Source: Streptomyces nymphaeiformis
GTDB taxonomy: Bacteria; Actinomycetota; Actinomycetes; Streptomycetales; Streptomycetaceae
NCBI RefSeq assembly: GCF_014203895.1
Contig: NZ_JACHJY010000003.1
Coordinates: 124,001-188,000, forward strand
Direction: 5' to 3'
DNA length: 64,000 nt
The position numbers were made by a program, and so were the translations under genes. Below the pieces are notes generated by a model, which worked only from the letters and a program-made list of their open reading frames with translations, searched no databases and had not been told where the DNA came from. Shown here piece by piece: positions 9,098 to 19,883 of the stretch; the stretch's first letter is position 1; each line of letters opens with the position of its first letter.

Positions 9098-9131
9098 AGA
9101 GGGGCCGGCCGGTGTTCCGGCCGGCCCCTCT
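9098..9131. terminator. Strong bidirectional terminator hairpin
   Basis: Fifteen-base perfect arms (9098-9112 and 9117-9131) flank a TGTT loop, followed by TTC. It sits between the convergent AhpD-like and cholesterol oxidase genes. Confidence 0.75.
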
Positions 9132-9146
9132 TTCGCATGGGGGCGC

Positions 9147-10877
<1,731 letters not shown>

Positions 10878-10917
10878 TTATGGCCGGACATGCCCTCTTG
10901 ATCGCCCCCGCCCGCGC

Positions 10918-12360
10918 TCAGACGCCGGCCGGACCCGGGGCTCCGGTGAGGCGCTCGGGGGTGAGGAGTTCGGCGAGCCGCTGCGCGGGCAGCAGGCCCT
11001 TCTCCACGGTGAGTTCGAGGACCCCGCGGCCGGTGGCGAGCGCCTCCTGGGCGATGGCGGTGGCGGCGGTGTAGCCGAGGTGCGGGTTGAGGGCCGTGGC
11101 GAGGCCGATGGAGTTCTCCACGGCCGCCCGGAGCGCCTCGGTGTTGGCGGTGATGCCGACGACGCAGCGCTCGGCGAGGGTGAGGCAGGCCGCACGCAGC
11201 GAGAGGAGGCTCTTCGACAGGGCGTGGAAGATCACCGGCTCGAAGGCGTTGAGCTGGAGCTGTCCCGCCTCGGCCGCCATGGTGATGGTGATGTCGTTGC
11301 CGATCACCTCGAAGGCGACCTGGTTGACGACCTCGGGGATCACCGGGTTGACCTTGCCGGGCATGATGCTCGAACCGGCCTGCACCGGGGGCAGGTTGAT
11401 CTCGCCGAGGCCCGCGCGCGGACCCGAGGACAGCAGTCGCAGGTCGTTGCAGGTCTTGGAGAGCTTGACCGCGATCCGCTTGAGGACGCCGGAGAGCTGG
11501 ACGAAGGCGCCGCAGTCCTGCGTGGCCTCGACGAGGTTCGCGGAGGTGACGAGCGGCAGCCCGGTCAGCTCGGCGAGGTGGCGGCGGGCGGTCTCGGCGT
11601 AGCCGGGGGCGGCGTTGAGGCCGGTGCCGATGGCGGTGGCGCCGAGGTTGATCTCGTGGATGAGCTCGATCGCCTCGGCGAGCCGGCCGCGGTCCTCCTC
11701 CAGCATCACGGCGTACGTGGAGAACTCCTGGCCCAGCGTCATGGGCACCGCGTCCTGGAGCTGGGTGCGGCCCATCTTCACGACCTCGCGGAACTCCAGG
11801 GCCTTGGCGGCGAAGGCGTCCTGGAGGACGGCCATGGCCTTGAGGAGCTCGCGGGCGGCGCCGATCGCCGCGATGCGGATCGCGGTCGGGTAGACGTCGT
11901 TGGTGGACTGGCCGAGGTTGACGTCCTCGTTGGGGTGGAGGCGGGTGTACTCGCCCTTGGCGTGACCGAGGAGTTCGAGGGCCCTGTTGGCGACGACCTC
12001 GTTGGCGTTCATGTTGGTGGAGGTGCCCGCGCCGCCCTGGACGACGTCCACGACGAACTGGTCGTGGAGCCCTCCCGTACGGATCTCCCGGCAGGCGCCG
12101 GCGATGGCGTCGGCCTTGTCGGAGGGGAGCAGACCGAGCTCCTCGTTCGCGCGGGCGGCGGCCTCCTTGACGGCGGCGAGCGCGTCGATGAGCAGCGGGT
12201 AGACCGAGATGGGCGTGCCCGTGATGGCGAAGTTCTCGGTGGCGCGCAGGGTGTGGACGCCCCAGTAGGCGTCGGCGGGGACGTCCCGGTCGCCGAGCAG
12301 GTCGTGCTCGCGGCGTACGGGAGCGTCGTGCGGGGCCGGTGCGGGAACCGCGGGAACCAT
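10918..12360 (-). CDS. aspA: Aspartate ammonia-lyase
   Basis: The 480-residue protein belongs to the fumarase/aspartase superfamily. The signature GSSIMPGKVNP is at residues 329-339 and holds the catalytic Ser loop; TSTNMNANEV (113-122) and GQSTNDVYPT (150-159) are the other substrate-binding segments. Aspartase rather than fumarase is favoured by the overall sequence and by the asparaginase gene upstream. It converts aspartate to fumarate and ammonia in the cytosol. Together with that gene it forms an asparagine-degrading unit, although 317 bases separate them. Confidence 0.88.
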   Translation of the reverse strand: MVPAVPAPAPHDAPVRREHDLLGDRDVPADAYWGVHTLRATENFAITGTPISVYPLLIDALAAVKEAAARANEELGLLPSDKADAIAGACREIRTGGLHDQFVVDVVQGGAGTSTNMNANEVVANRALELLGHAKGEYTRLHPNEDVNLGQSTNDVYPTAIRIAAIGAARELLKAMAVLQDAFAAKALEFREVVKMGRTQLQDAVPMTLGQEFSTYAVMLEEDRGRLAEAIELIHEINLGATAIGTGLNAAPGYAETARRHLAELTGLPLVTSANLVEATQDCGAFVQLSGVLKRIAVKLSKTCNDLRLLSSGPRAGLGEINLPPVQAGSSIMPGKVNPVIPEVVNQVAFEVIGNDITITMAAEAGQLQLNAFEPVIFHALSKSLLSLRAACLTLAERCVVGITANTEALRAAVENSIGLATALNPHLGYTAATAIAQEALATGRGVLELTVEKGLLPAQRLAELLTPERLTGAPGPAGV

Positions 12361-12677
12361 GAGGAGCCGTCCTTGGGGAGAGGAGGGGAGGGATGCCGGG
12401 TGGTGCGGGGCGGGCGCGGGCGCGGGAAGGCGCGCCTGTGGCCGGGTGGCCGTTTCCGGGCACGGCGGAGCCGCCGGGCGGCCCCGGCGGGCGCGGTGCG
12501 CCGGTGAGGGAGGTTGAGTTCCGGCTCGCGGGCGGGCGGGGGGAGTGCACCGTCCGCGAGCCGGGGCTGTGGGGTGGCCTGTCGGGCCCGGGCCACCGGG
12601 CGGGACAGACCTGTGGGGCTCTCGGCCCTGATCCGCCGGGCGGGGCGGACCTGTGGGGCCGGAGCCGCCGGTCGGCC
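12361..12677. other. Gene-free gap between aspA and the asparaginase gene
   Basis: These 317 bases are extremely G+C-rich and contain many short G-runs. The only clear structure is a 24-base direct repeat (separate entry). A promoter for aspA is expected here but no convincing -35/-10 pair is seen. Confidence 0.5.
12596..12659. repeat. 24-base direct repeat, 40-base period
   Basis: Two copies, 12596-12619 and 12636-12659, differ at two positions and share the core GACCTGTGGGGC. They lie just downstream of the asparaginase gene and well upstream of aspA. Function is unknown; they could be protein sites or duplication scars. Confidence 0.6.
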
Positions 12678-13799
12678 CTACACGCGGGCGGCGACCGCCG
12701 AGGCCGAGCGGGAGTGGCCGGTGGCGAGGGCGGGCTCGTCGCGGACCGGTCCCTCCAGGAGGCGGCGCAGGAGGGCGGTGCTGCGGGCGGGGTCGCCCGC
12801 GCCGGCGGCGCCTTCGGCGAGGAGCGTGGAGAGGAGGGCGATGCGGGCCTGGCCGGCCCGGAGGGTGCCGGTGAGCAGGGCGCCCGCGGCGACGAGGTCG
12901 ACCGCGCCGCCGCCGGTGTATATCTCGGCCAGCGGTCCCGCGGGGACGCGGGTGGTCACGGCGACGAGGACGCCCTGGGCGACCGCGTCGGCCACGGCGG
13001 CGGCGATCTCGGGGGTGGCGTTGCCGGCGCCGGTGGCGACGAGGACGATGCCCCGGGCGCCGGCGGCGACGGCCGCGTTCAGCAGGAACGGGTCGCCGTC
13101 GGAGTGGTGCGTGACGATGTCGACCCGGGGCAGCGGGGTGGCGTCGGGGCCGGTGGCCCCGGGCGCCGCGGTCCGCGCGGCGGCCGGCAGGGGCAGCGCG
13201 GCGGGGCGCTCCGGCTGCCGCTCGATGTCGACGCGGGAGAACCCGACGCGGCCGAGGCGCTCGGCGGAGGGGTCGGAGAAGGCGTCGGCGGCGAGGGTCT
13301 GGCTCTTCACGGTGCCGCGTGCCGCGTGGACGCGGCCGTCGAAGACGACGAGGACGCCGAGGTCGCGGACGGAGGCGGCGACCTGGAGGGCGTCGTAGAG
13401 GTTCCCGGGGCCGTCGCCGTCGCCGGTGCCGAAGGGGCGCTGGGCGCCGGTGAGGACGACCGGGCGCGCGTCGGTGTGGTGGAGGTCCAGGAGGAAGGCC
13501 GTCTCCTCCAGGGTGTCGGTGCCGTGAGTGACGACGATGCCGTCGACGCCGGGGTCGGCGAAGGTCTCGTGGACGGTGCGCAGCAGCGCGAGCTGGTGGG
13601 CCGAGGTCATGCGGGAGCTGTTCACGTTGAACAGGTCGACGACCTCGACGGTGACGCCCTCGGGCAGCGGGGCGGTGGCCAGGACGTCGTCGCCGGAGGC
13701 GTCGGCCGCGTAGCCGGTGCCCTGCCAGCGGCTGGCGATCGTGCCGCCCGTGCTGATGACGACGATCCGGCGCGCCCCTCCGTCGTTCGTCCGCTTCAT
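12678..13799 (-). CDS. L-asparaginase
   Basis: The 373-residue protein is a bacterial-type asparaginase. TGGTIAS at 17-23 holds the nucleophilic Thr, and THGTDTLEE at 91-99 holds the second Thr and Asp of the active site. No signal peptide is seen, so it should be cytosolic and hydrolyse asparagine to aspartate and ammonia. ATG at 13799 is preferred over GTG at 13814, because GAGGAC lies seven bases ahead of it. An Ala/Gly/Pro-rich insertion near residues 200-220 is longer than usual. It is divergent from an Lrp-type regulator. Confidence 0.9.
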   Translation of the reverse strand: MKRTNDGGARRIVVISTGGTIASRWQGTGYAADASGDDVLATAPLPEGVTVEVVDLFNVNSSRMTSAHQLALLRTVHETFADPGVDGIVVTHGTDTLEETAFLLDLHHTDARPVVLTGAQRPFGTGDGDGPGNLYDALQVAASVRDLGVLVVFDGRVHAARGTVKSQTLAADAFSDPSAERLGRVGFSRVDIERQPERPAALPLPAAARTAAPGATGPDATPLPRVDIVTHHSDGDPFLLNAAVAAGARGIVLVATGAGNATPEIAAAVADAVAQGVLVAVTTRVPAGPLAEIYTGGGAVDLVAAGALLTGTLRAGQARIALLSTLLAEGAAGAGDPARSTALLRRLLEGPVRDEPALATGHSRSASAVAARV

Positions 13800-13905
13800 G
13801 CCTGCCGTCCTCACTCCGTACCCATTTCTCCTGTGCTCGCAACGATAGGACAGGAGGCACGCAAGCCGATTGCGAAATCAGCCCCTCCTTCGTTTCGGCG
13901 TGGTG

Positions 13906-13911
13906 GATAAT
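13906..13911 (+). promoter_or_regulatory. -10 hexamer for a possible leaderless lrp-type mRNA
   Basis: GATAAT ends six bases before the ATG of the regulator gene, which places the start of transcription at or near the A of the ATG. No good -35 is seen at 17-18 bases. Confidence 0.45.
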
Positions 13912-13917
13912 TGCGCC

Positions 13918-14382
13918 ATGGACCGGATCGATCTCCACATCTTGCGTGAGCTCCAGAACGACGGCCGACTGAGCAACCAGGAGCTGGCCCAGCGGGTCGG
14001 GCTCAGCGCCTCCCCCTGCCTGCGCCGGGTGCGCCAGCTGGAGCAGGACGGGGTGATCCAGGGCTACCGGGCGATCATCGATCCGGAGGCGGTGGGGCGG
14101 GGCTTCGAGGTGCTCGTCTCGGTGGAGGTGAAGCGGGACCGGGAGACGGTGGAGGCCTTCGAGGCGGCGCTCCAGGACGTGCCGGACGTGATCGAGGCGT
14201 ACCGACTGTTCGGGAGTCCCGGCTGTCTGCTGCGGATCGCGGTGGCAGACCTCGCGGCGTACGAGCGGCTGTGGATCGAGCGGCTGACGACGCTGGCCGG
14301 GGTCACCGAGGTGAACTCGCAGATCATCATGAAGCGGATCAAGGAGCCGAAGGGGATGCCGGTGGACGTCCGGGGCGTCTGA
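13918..14382 (+). CDS. Lrp/AsnC family transcriptional regulator
   Basis: The 154-residue protein has an N-terminal AsnC-type helix-turn-helix (DGRLSNQELAQRVGLSAS, about residues 16-33) and a C-terminal RAM ligand-binding domain (about 65-145). Lrp/AsnC proteins sense amino acids and usually control a divergent neighbour. The asparaginase and aspA genes are the obvious targets here, with asparagine or aspartate as a plausible effector. ATG at 13918 is chosen from domain extent and the close -10; the frame is open to 13870. Confidence 0.9.
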   Translation: MDRIDLHILRELQNDGRLSNQELAQRVGLSASPCLRRVRQLEQDGVIQGYRAIIDPEAVGRGFEVLVSVEVKRDRETVEAFEAALQDVPDVIEAYRLFGSPGCLLRIAVADLAAYERLWIERLTTLAGVTEVNSQIIMKRIKEPKGMPVDVRGV

Positions 14383-14580
14383 GGCTCCGAACGAACACCA
14401 GGGGGCGGTTCCGGTTGCGCCGGATGCGAGAACGTCATGGAACAGCCCCCTCCTCGTTACATGACAGGTACCTGACGTGTGCCACTCTCCCGATGACACG
14501 TAGTCAACACGCGTAGACAACGGCGGCTTTGAGCCATGCCCGCCGCCCCGCGCGTGCCGTCCCCGGGAAAGGGCCCCCCC

Positions 14581-15384
14581 ATGTCCGTTGTGCGGATCGG
14601 TGGATGGAAGGCGTGGGCTGCGGCCGTCGCCGCCACCCTCGTCGGCATCACGCTCCCCGCGGTCACCGCGACTCCCGCGAGCGCCACGACCACCGCGTAC
14701 GACAGCACGTACTACAAGAACGCGATCGGCAAGACCGGCACGAGCCTCAAGTCCTCGCTGCACACCATCATCAGCAGCCAGAGCAAGATCTCGTACGACG
14801 CGGTCTGGAACGCGCTGAAGGCGACCGACCAGGACCCGAACAACACCAACAACGTGATCCTGCTCTACAGCGGCGTCTCGCGCAGCAAGTCCCTCAACGG
14901 CGGCGCCGTGGGCGACTGGAACCGCGAGCACACCTGGGCCCAGTCCCACGGGAACTTCGGCACCTCGGCCGGCCCCGGCACCGACCTGCACCACCTGCGC
15001 GCCTGCGACGTGCAGGTCAACAGCACGCGGGGCAACAAGGACTGGGACAACGGCGGCAGCGCGGTCAGCGGCGCGCCCGGCAGCTACACGGACAGCGACT
15101 CCTTCGAGCCGCGCGACGCCGACAAGGGCGACGTGGCCCGCATGATCCTCTACATGGCCGTCCGTTACGAGGGCGACGACGGCTTCCCGGACCTGGAGCC
15201 CAACGAGTCGTCCACGAACGGCAGCGTGCCCTTCCACGGCCGCCTCTCGGTCCTGAAGCAGTGGAACGAGCAGGACCCGCCGAGCGCCTTCGAGGAGCGC
15301 CGCAACGACGTCATCTACAACACCTACCAGCACAACCGGAACCCGTTCATCGACCACCCGGAGTGGGTCGAGGCGATCTGGTAG
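14581..15384 (+). CDS. Secreted endonuclease I family nuclease
   Basis: The 267-residue protein starts with a signal peptide that likely ends at TPASA (about residue 35). The mature part is an endonuclease I / NucM-type domain (PF04231), with NREHTWAQSHG as the catalytic His-metal motif and DLHHLRACDVQVN following it. It should degrade extracellular DNA for phosphate or nitrogen. ATG at 14581 with GGGAAAGGG upstream fits the signal peptide; the frame extends 15 codons further without one. A strong terminator follows. Confidence 0.9.
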   Translation: MSVVRIGGWKAWAAAVAATLVGITLPAVTATPASATTTAYDSTYYKNAIGKTGTSLKSSLHTIISSQSKISYDAVWNALKATDQDPNNTNNVILLYSGVSRSKSLNGGAVGDWNREHTWAQSHGNFGTSAGPGTDLHHLRACDVQVNSTRGNKDWDNGGSAVSGAPGSYTDSDSFEPRDADKGDVARMILYMAVRYEGDDGFPDLEPNESSTNGSVPFHGRLSVLKQWNEQDPPSAFEERRNDVIYNTYQHNRNPFIDHPEWVEAIW

Positions 15385-15419
15385 TCGCGATCCGGCAGTC
15401 CGGGCGACACGGACGCGAC

Positions 15420-15459
15420 GGAGCCGGGCCGGGTGCGGTGGCGCACCCGGCCCGGCTCC
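15420..15459. terminator. Terminator after the nuclease gene
   Basis: Perfect 18-base arms (15420-15437 and 15442-15459) flank a GTGG loop, 36 bases after the nuclease stop codon. Confidence 0.8.
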
Positions 15460-15569
15460 TGCCATGTCGACCCCTACGCCTGACCGTTCCCGGCGCCTTC
15501 AAACGCGAAATCCCGGATCGTCTCACGTTTTTAAGGGATCGAATCCGACAACCAAGATGCGTTATCCAC

Positions 15570-15594
15570 CCGTTATAAACGGTCATTTTGACCG
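15570..15594. promoter_or_regulatory. Two overlapping dyads upstream of ectA
   Basis: CCGTT-ATA-AACGG (15570-15582) and CGGTCA-TTT-TGACCG (15580-15594) overlap by three bases in the A+T-rich part of the gap. The TATAAA within the first could be a -10 or an operator. This is a candidate for osmotic control of ectABCD-ehuBCDA. Confidence 0.4.
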
Positions 15595-15732
15595 CTTCTG
15601 ATCGGATGTGCCGCGCGTTCGGGAAGGGATTCCCGCCACGGAGGCCGCCGACGCATCTATCACGCCCGCACCGCCTCGAACAAGACCTCCGCCCCAGGAA
15701 GTTCCGCGGTCCGCTCGGTAACTTCGGCGCCC

Positions 15733-16263
15733 ATGACCACTGCCCCCCTGACATCCCCGGTCGGCGGCGTCTCCGTCGGCCCGGCCGAGATCGCGGACGG
15801 CGCCGAGCTCTGGCGGATCGCGCGCGGCTCGGGAGAACTCGACCTCAACTCGCCCTACAGCTACCTGCTGTGGTGCCGCGACTTCGCCGACACGACCGCC
15901 GTCGCCCGTGACGCCACCGGACGACCGGTCGGCTTCGTCACCGGATACCTGCGGCCCGACGAGCCGGGGACGCTCTTCGTCTGGCAGGTCGCCGTGGAGG
16001 GTTCGCACCGCGGAACCGGGGTAGCCGGGACCCTGCTCGACGCTCTGGCCGCCCGCGTGGCGGCCGAGCACGGACTCGACCGGGTGGAGGCCACCGTCAC
16101 ACCGGGGAACCTGGCCTCCGACCGGCTGTTCCGCTCCTTCGCCCGCCGGCACGGCACGGACCTCACCCGCGAGGTCCTCTTCCCGTCCGCCTCCTTCCCC
16201 GTGACGGGACACGAGGCCGAGGTGCTCTACCGCATCGGTCCCCTCGCACCACCGGCGTCCTGA
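15733..16263 (+). CDS. ectA: L-2,4-diaminobutyrate acetyltransferase
   Basis: The 176-residue GNAT enzyme acetylates the gamma-amino group of diaminobutyrate, the second step of ectoine synthesis. LDLNSPYSYLLWCRDFADT near residues 37-55 is characteristic of EctA, and QVAVEGSHRGTGVAGTLL is the acetyl-CoA loop. It is first in the ectABCD-ehuBCDA operon, 67 bases before ectB. A long leader separates it from the nuclease terminator. Confidence 0.93.
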   Translation: MTTAPLTSPVGGVSVGPAEIADGAELWRIARGSGELDLNSPYSYLLWCRDFADTTAVARDATGRPVGFVTGYLRPDEPGTLFVWQVAVEGSHRGTGVAGTLLDALAARVAAEHGLDRVEATVTPGNLASDRLFRSFARRHGTDLTREVLFPSASFPVTGHEAEVLYRIGPLAPPAS

Positions 16264-16330
16264 GCCCACACCACCGCTCCGCCGCTCCCCCCGCTCGCCG
16301 AACTCCACCCCACTCTGGAGAAGAGACTCC

Positions 16331-17617
16331 GTGACCCTGACCGACATCGCCGCCCCCTCCGTCTTCGAGACCGTCGAATCGGAGGTCCGCAGCTACTGCC
16401 GCGCCTGGCCCGTCGTCTTCGAACGCGCCGCCGGGAGCCGGCTGTACGACGAGGACGGCCGCCCGTACCTCGACTTCTTCGCCGGGGCGGGCTCGCTCAA
16501 CTACGGCCACAACAACCCGGTGCTCAAGCGCGCCCTCCTCGACTACCTCGCCGACGACGGCATCACCCACGGCCTCGACATGTCGACGACCGCCAAACGC
16601 GCCTTCCTGGAGACCTTCCGCGCCACCGTCCTGGAACCCCGCGCCCTGCCGTACAAGGTGATGTTCCCCGGCCCCACCGGCACCAACGCCGTGGAGGCCG
16701 CCCTCAAACTCGCCCGCAAGGTCACGGGGCGCCAGACGGTCGTCTCCTTCACCAACGCCTTCCACGGCATGTCGCTCGGCTCGCTCGCCGTCACCGGGAA
16801 CGCCGCCAAGCGCGCCGGAGCGGGCGTCCCGCTGCACCACGCCGCCCGCATGCCCTTCGACGACTACCTCGACGGGCAGGTCACCGACTTCCTCTGGTTC
16901 GAGCGGCTCCTGGACGACTCCGGCTCCGGCCTCGACCACCCCGCGGCCGTGATCGTCGAGACCGTCCAGGGCGAGGGCGGCATCAACGTCGCCCGGGCCG
17001 AGTGGCTGCGCGGTCTCGCCGAACTCTGCCGCCGGCACGACATGCTCCTCATCGCCGACGACATCCAGATGGGCTGCGGACGCACCGGCGACTTCTTCTC
17101 CTTCGAGGAGGCGGGCATCACGCCCGACATCGTCACCCTGTCCAAGTCCATCAGCGGCTACGGCCTGCCCATGTCCCTCTGCCTCTTCCGCCCGGAGCTC
17201 GACCTGTGGGAGCCCGGCGAGCACAACGGCACCTTCCGCGGCAACAACCCCGCCTTCGTCACCGCCACGGCCGCCCTCGACGCCTACTGGCGCGACGGCG
17301 CCCTCCGCGAGCGCACCCTGAACCGGGCCGCCCGCGTGGAGCGCGCCCTGCTCGACCTGTGCGGCGACGACGCGGCGACGGGGGTGGCGGTGCGCGGCCG
17401 CGGTCTCGTGTGGGGCCTGGAGTTCGCCGACGGGGAGCGCGCCGAGGCCGTGTGCCGGCGGGCCTTCGAGACCGGTCTGCTCCTGGAGACCTCCGGGCCG
17501 CGCGGCGAGGTGGTCAAGCTGCTGCCGCCGCTGACCGCCACGGACGACGAACTCGACGAGGGCCTCGGCGTCCTGGCCCGCTCCGTCCGTCACACCGCCG
17601 GCCGCCGCGCCGCCTGA
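16331..17617 (+). CDS. ectB: Diaminobutyrate-2-oxoglutarate aminotransferase
   Basis: The 428-residue class III PLP aminotransferase converts aspartate semialdehyde plus glutamate to diaminobutyrate, the first step of ectoine synthesis. [17 protein letters not shown] at 113-129 binds cofactor phosphate, [12 protein letters not shown] at 242-253 carries the Asp contacting the pyridine ring, and SKSISGYG at 271-278 carries the Schiff-base Lys272. Length is normal for EctB. Start is GTG, with GGAG about nine bases upstream. EctC begins 28 bases downstream. Confidence 0.94.
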   Translation: MTLTDIAAPSVFETVESEVRSYCRAWPVVFERAAGSRLYDEDGRPYLDFFAGAGSLNYGHNNPVLKRALLDYLADDGITHGLDMSTTAKRAFLETFRATVLEPRALPYKVMFPGPTGTNAVEAALKLARKVTGRQTVVSFTNAFHGMSLGSLAVTGNAAKRAGAGVPLHHAARMPFDDYLDGQVTDFLWFERLLDDSGSGLDHPAAVIVETVQGEGGINVARAEWLRGLAELCRRHDMLLIADDIQMGCGRTGDFFSFEEAGITPDIVTLSKSISGYGLPMSLCLFRPELDLWEPGEHNGTFRGNNPAFVTATAALDAYWRDGALRERTLNRAARVERALLDLCGDDAATGVAVRGRGLVWGLEFADGERAEAVCRRAFETGLLLETSGPRGEVVKLLPPLTATDDELDEGLGVLARSVRHTAGRRAA

Positions 17618-17645
17618 CCACCCCCGCACGAAAGGCCATCACCCC

Positions 17646-18056
17646 ATGATCGTCCGTACCTTCGACGAGCTGGAGAACACCGAGCGGCACGTCCGGGCCG
17701 CGTCCGGGACCTGGGAGAGCAAGCGCATCGTGCTGGCCCGCGAGCGGGTCGGCTTCTCCCTGCACGAGACCGTGCTGTACGCCGGCACCGAGACCTCCAT
17801 GTGGTACGCCCACCACGTCGAGGCGGTCGTCTGCACCGCCGGCGAGGCCGAGCTCACCGACCACGAGACCGGGCGCACGTACACGATCCTGCCCGGAACG
17901 ATGTACCTGCTCGACGGGCACGAGCGCCACACCCTCAGGGTCAAGCGGGACTTCCGCTGCCTGTGCGTCTTCAACCCGCCCGTCACCGGGCGCGAGGACC
18001 ACGACGAGAACGGCGTCTACCCGCTCCTCACCGAGCCCGAGACCGGTCAGGCCTGA
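17646..18056 (+). CDS. ectC: L-ectoine synthase
   Basis: The 136-residue cupin-fold enzyme closes the ring of N-gamma-acetyl-diaminobutyrate to ectoine. [18 protein letters not shown] at the start and [15 protein letters not shown] near residues 81-95 are typical of EctC. Length matches the family. It lies 28 bases after ectB and 31 before ectD, each gap holding a purine-rich ribosome site. Confidence 0.94.
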   Translation: MIVRTFDELENTERHVRAASGTWESKRIVLARERVGFSLHETVLYAGTETSMWYAHHVEAVVCTAGEAELTDHETGRTYTILPGTMYLLDGHERHTLRVKRDFRCLCVFNPPVTGREDHDENGVYPLLTEPETGQA

Positions 18057-18087
18057 GCCCCCTCCGTACGCGAAAGGAAGGCACCCC

Positions 18088-18984
18088 ATGGCCTCCGCAC
18101 CCACCCGTCCCGTCGACCTCTACCCCACCCGCGGCTCCCGCGAGGAGCTCATCGGCCGCAAGGACCCCGTCGTCTGGTCCGAGCCCGGCACACCGGGACC
18201 CTTCTGGGCCCGGGAGCTGGAGGAGTACGACCGCGACGGCTTCGTCACGGTGGACGAGATCGTCACCCCGGACGAGGTCGACGAGCTCCGCGCCGAGCTG
18301 GACCGGCTCGTCGCCGACCCCGCGGTCCGCGCGGACGAGCGGGCCGTCGTCGAGCCCCGCTCCCAGGAGATCCGCTCCGTCTTCGAGGTGCACCGGATCA
18401 GCCCGGTCTTCGCCCGGCTCGCCGAGGACCCGCGGATCGCCGGGCGCGCCCGGCAGATCCTCGGCTCCGAGGTCTACGTCCACCAGTCGCGGGTCAACGT
18501 CAAGCCCGGCTTCGGCGCCAGCGGCTTCTACTGGCACTCCGACTTCGAGACCTGGCACGCCGAGGACGGCCTGCCCCGGATGCGGACCGTCTCGGTGTCG
18601 ATCGCGCTCACCCCGAACCACACCACCAACGGCAGTCTGATGATCATGCCGGGCTCGCACCGCACCTTCCTGGGCTGCGCGGGCGAGACGCCGAAGGACA
18701 ACTACAAGCAGTCGCTGCGGATGCAGGACGCCGGGACCCCGTCCCACGAAGCGCTCACCACCTTCGCCGACGCCTGCGGCATCCGGCACTTCACGGGCCC
18801 GGCGGGGTCGGCCACCTGGTTCGACTGCAACGCCCTGCACGGTTCGGGCGACAACATCACCCCGTACCCGCGCAGCAATGTCTTCCTCGTCTTCAACAGC
18901 GTCGAGAACGAGCCCGAGGCGCCCTTCGCCGCACCGGTCCGACGCCCCTCCTTCATCGCCGCGCGCCCGGGAGACCGCTCATGA
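18088..18984 (+). CDS. ectD: Ectoine 5-hydroxylase
   Basis: The 298-residue Fe(II)/2-oxoglutarate dioxygenase converts ectoine to 5-hydroxyectoine. The iron ligands are visible: His150 and Asp152 in FYWHSDFETWH and His251 in CNALHGSGDN, in the same order and spacing as characterised EctD. PGSHRTFLGC near residue 188 is also a family segment. Its stop overlaps the ehuB start as ATGA, coupling synthesis genes to transport genes. Confidence 0.95.
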   Translation: MASAPTRPVDLYPTRGSREELIGRKDPVVWSEPGTPGPFWARELEEYDRDGFVTVDEIVTPDEVDELRAELDRLVADPAVRADERAVVEPRSQEIRSVFEVHRISPVFARLAEDPRIAGRARQILGSEVYVHQSRVNVKPGFGASGFYWHSDFETWHAEDGLPRMRTVSVSIALTPNHTTNGSLMIMPGSHRTFLGCAGETPKDNYKQSLRMQDAGTPSHEALTTFADACGIRHFTGPAGSATWFDCNALHGSGDNITPYPRSNVFLVFNSVENEPEAPFAAPVRRPSFIAARPGDRS

Positions 18985-19871
18985 CGCTCGGCCGCCGCGG
19001 CTTCCTCACCGGAGCGGCCCTCCTCGGCGGTCTCGCCCTGACCTCGTGCACCCGCACCGAGGCCGGGACGGGAGCGCCCGAAGGCGACGCGAAGCTCCTC
19101 TCGACCCTCCGGGAGCAGGGCTTCGTGCGGGTCGGGTTCGCCGGTGAGGCGCCGTACGGCTTCCAGGACGGCGGCGAGCTCGCCGGAGAGGCCCCGACGC
19201 TCCACCGCGAGATCTTCAGGGCCCTCGGCGTACGTGAACTTCGGCCCACGCTCACGGAGTTCGGCGCGCTCATCCCGGGACTGCTCGCCGGCCGGTTCGA
19301 CGTGGTGAGCGCGGGCATGGCGATCACTCCGGAGCGCTGCGCCAAGGTGATCTTCTCCGAGCCGGAGTTCGTCTCCCCCACCGCGCTCATGGTCCGCAAG
19401 GGCAACCCGAAGGGGGTGAGCGACCTGGAGTCCTGCGCGGCGAAGGGCGCCACGGTCGGGGTGCTGACCGCGGCCGTGGAGGCGTCCTACGCGAAGGCGG
19501 CGGGCGTCCCGGACGGATCGGTCAAGACGCTGGCGAAGCAGCAGGACGGGCTCGACGCCCTCCTGGCCGGACGGATCGACGCCTTCGCGCTGACCGCCAT
19601 CTCCCTGCGCTGGCTCGCCCGGACGAACGGGGACGCGCCGGTGGAGGTGGGCGAGGCGTTCGTCCCGGTGGTCGGCGGCGCCCGGCAGCTGGGCGCGGGC
19701 GGGGCCGTGTTCCGGCCGGGGGCGGACGGGCTGCGGGACGCCTTCGACCGGGAACTCCTGAAGATCACCGGCTCCCCCGACCGGTTCGTCGGGCTCGTGG
19801 GGAAGTACGGCTTCACCGCCCGCGAGGTGCCGCCCCGTTCGCTGCGGACCGCCGACCTGTGCGCCGGCTGA
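18981..19871 (+). CDS. ehuB: Ectoine/hydroxyectoine ABC transporter, solute-binding lipoprotein
   Basis: The 296-residue protein is a family 3 (amino-acid type) solute-binding protein. The N terminus combines a twin-arginine motif (GRRGFLTG) with a lipobox (LTSC, Cys near residue 17), so it is probably a Tat-exported lipoprotein on the outer face of the membrane. The assignment to EhuB rests on family similarity and the ATGA overlap with ectD. A general polar amino-acid binder remains possible. Confidence 0.85.
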   Translation: MTLGRRGFLTGAALLGGLALTSCTRTEAGTGAPEGDAKLLSTLREQGFVRVGFAGEAPYGFQDGGELAGEAPTLHREIFRALGVRELRPTLTEFGALIPGLLAGRFDVVSAGMAITPERCAKVIFSEPEFVSPTALMVRKGNPKGVSDLESCAAKGATVGVLTAAVEASYAKAAGVPDGSVKTLAKQQDGLDALLAGRIDAFALTAISLRWLARTNGDAPVEVGEAFVPVVGGARQLGAGGAVFRPGADGLRDAFDRELLKITGSPDRFVGLVGKYGFTAREVPPRSLRTADLCAG

Positions 19872-19883
19872 CGGGCGCCCGGC

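Larger units (their letters stand above)
15385..15732. other. 348-base gap ahead of the ectoine operon
   Basis: The first 75 bases hold the nuclease terminator. Positions about 15490-15600 are unusually A+T-rich for this genome and hold two overlapping dyads. The remaining 130 bases ahead of ectA look like a long leader. No ectR-type regulator gene is present. Confidence 0.6.

Noticed and set aside
10918..15465. A 1515-codon open frame on the minus strand running through aspA, the asparaginase region and the nuclease region.
   Set aside because: Only the aspA part looks like protein. The rest is antisense to or out of frame with well-supported genes and is rich in Arg/Pro/Gly, a usual effect of high G+C.
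15385..15732. The long ectA leader considered as a riboswitch.
   Set aside because: No known riboswitch core was recognised; only the two short dyads stand out.
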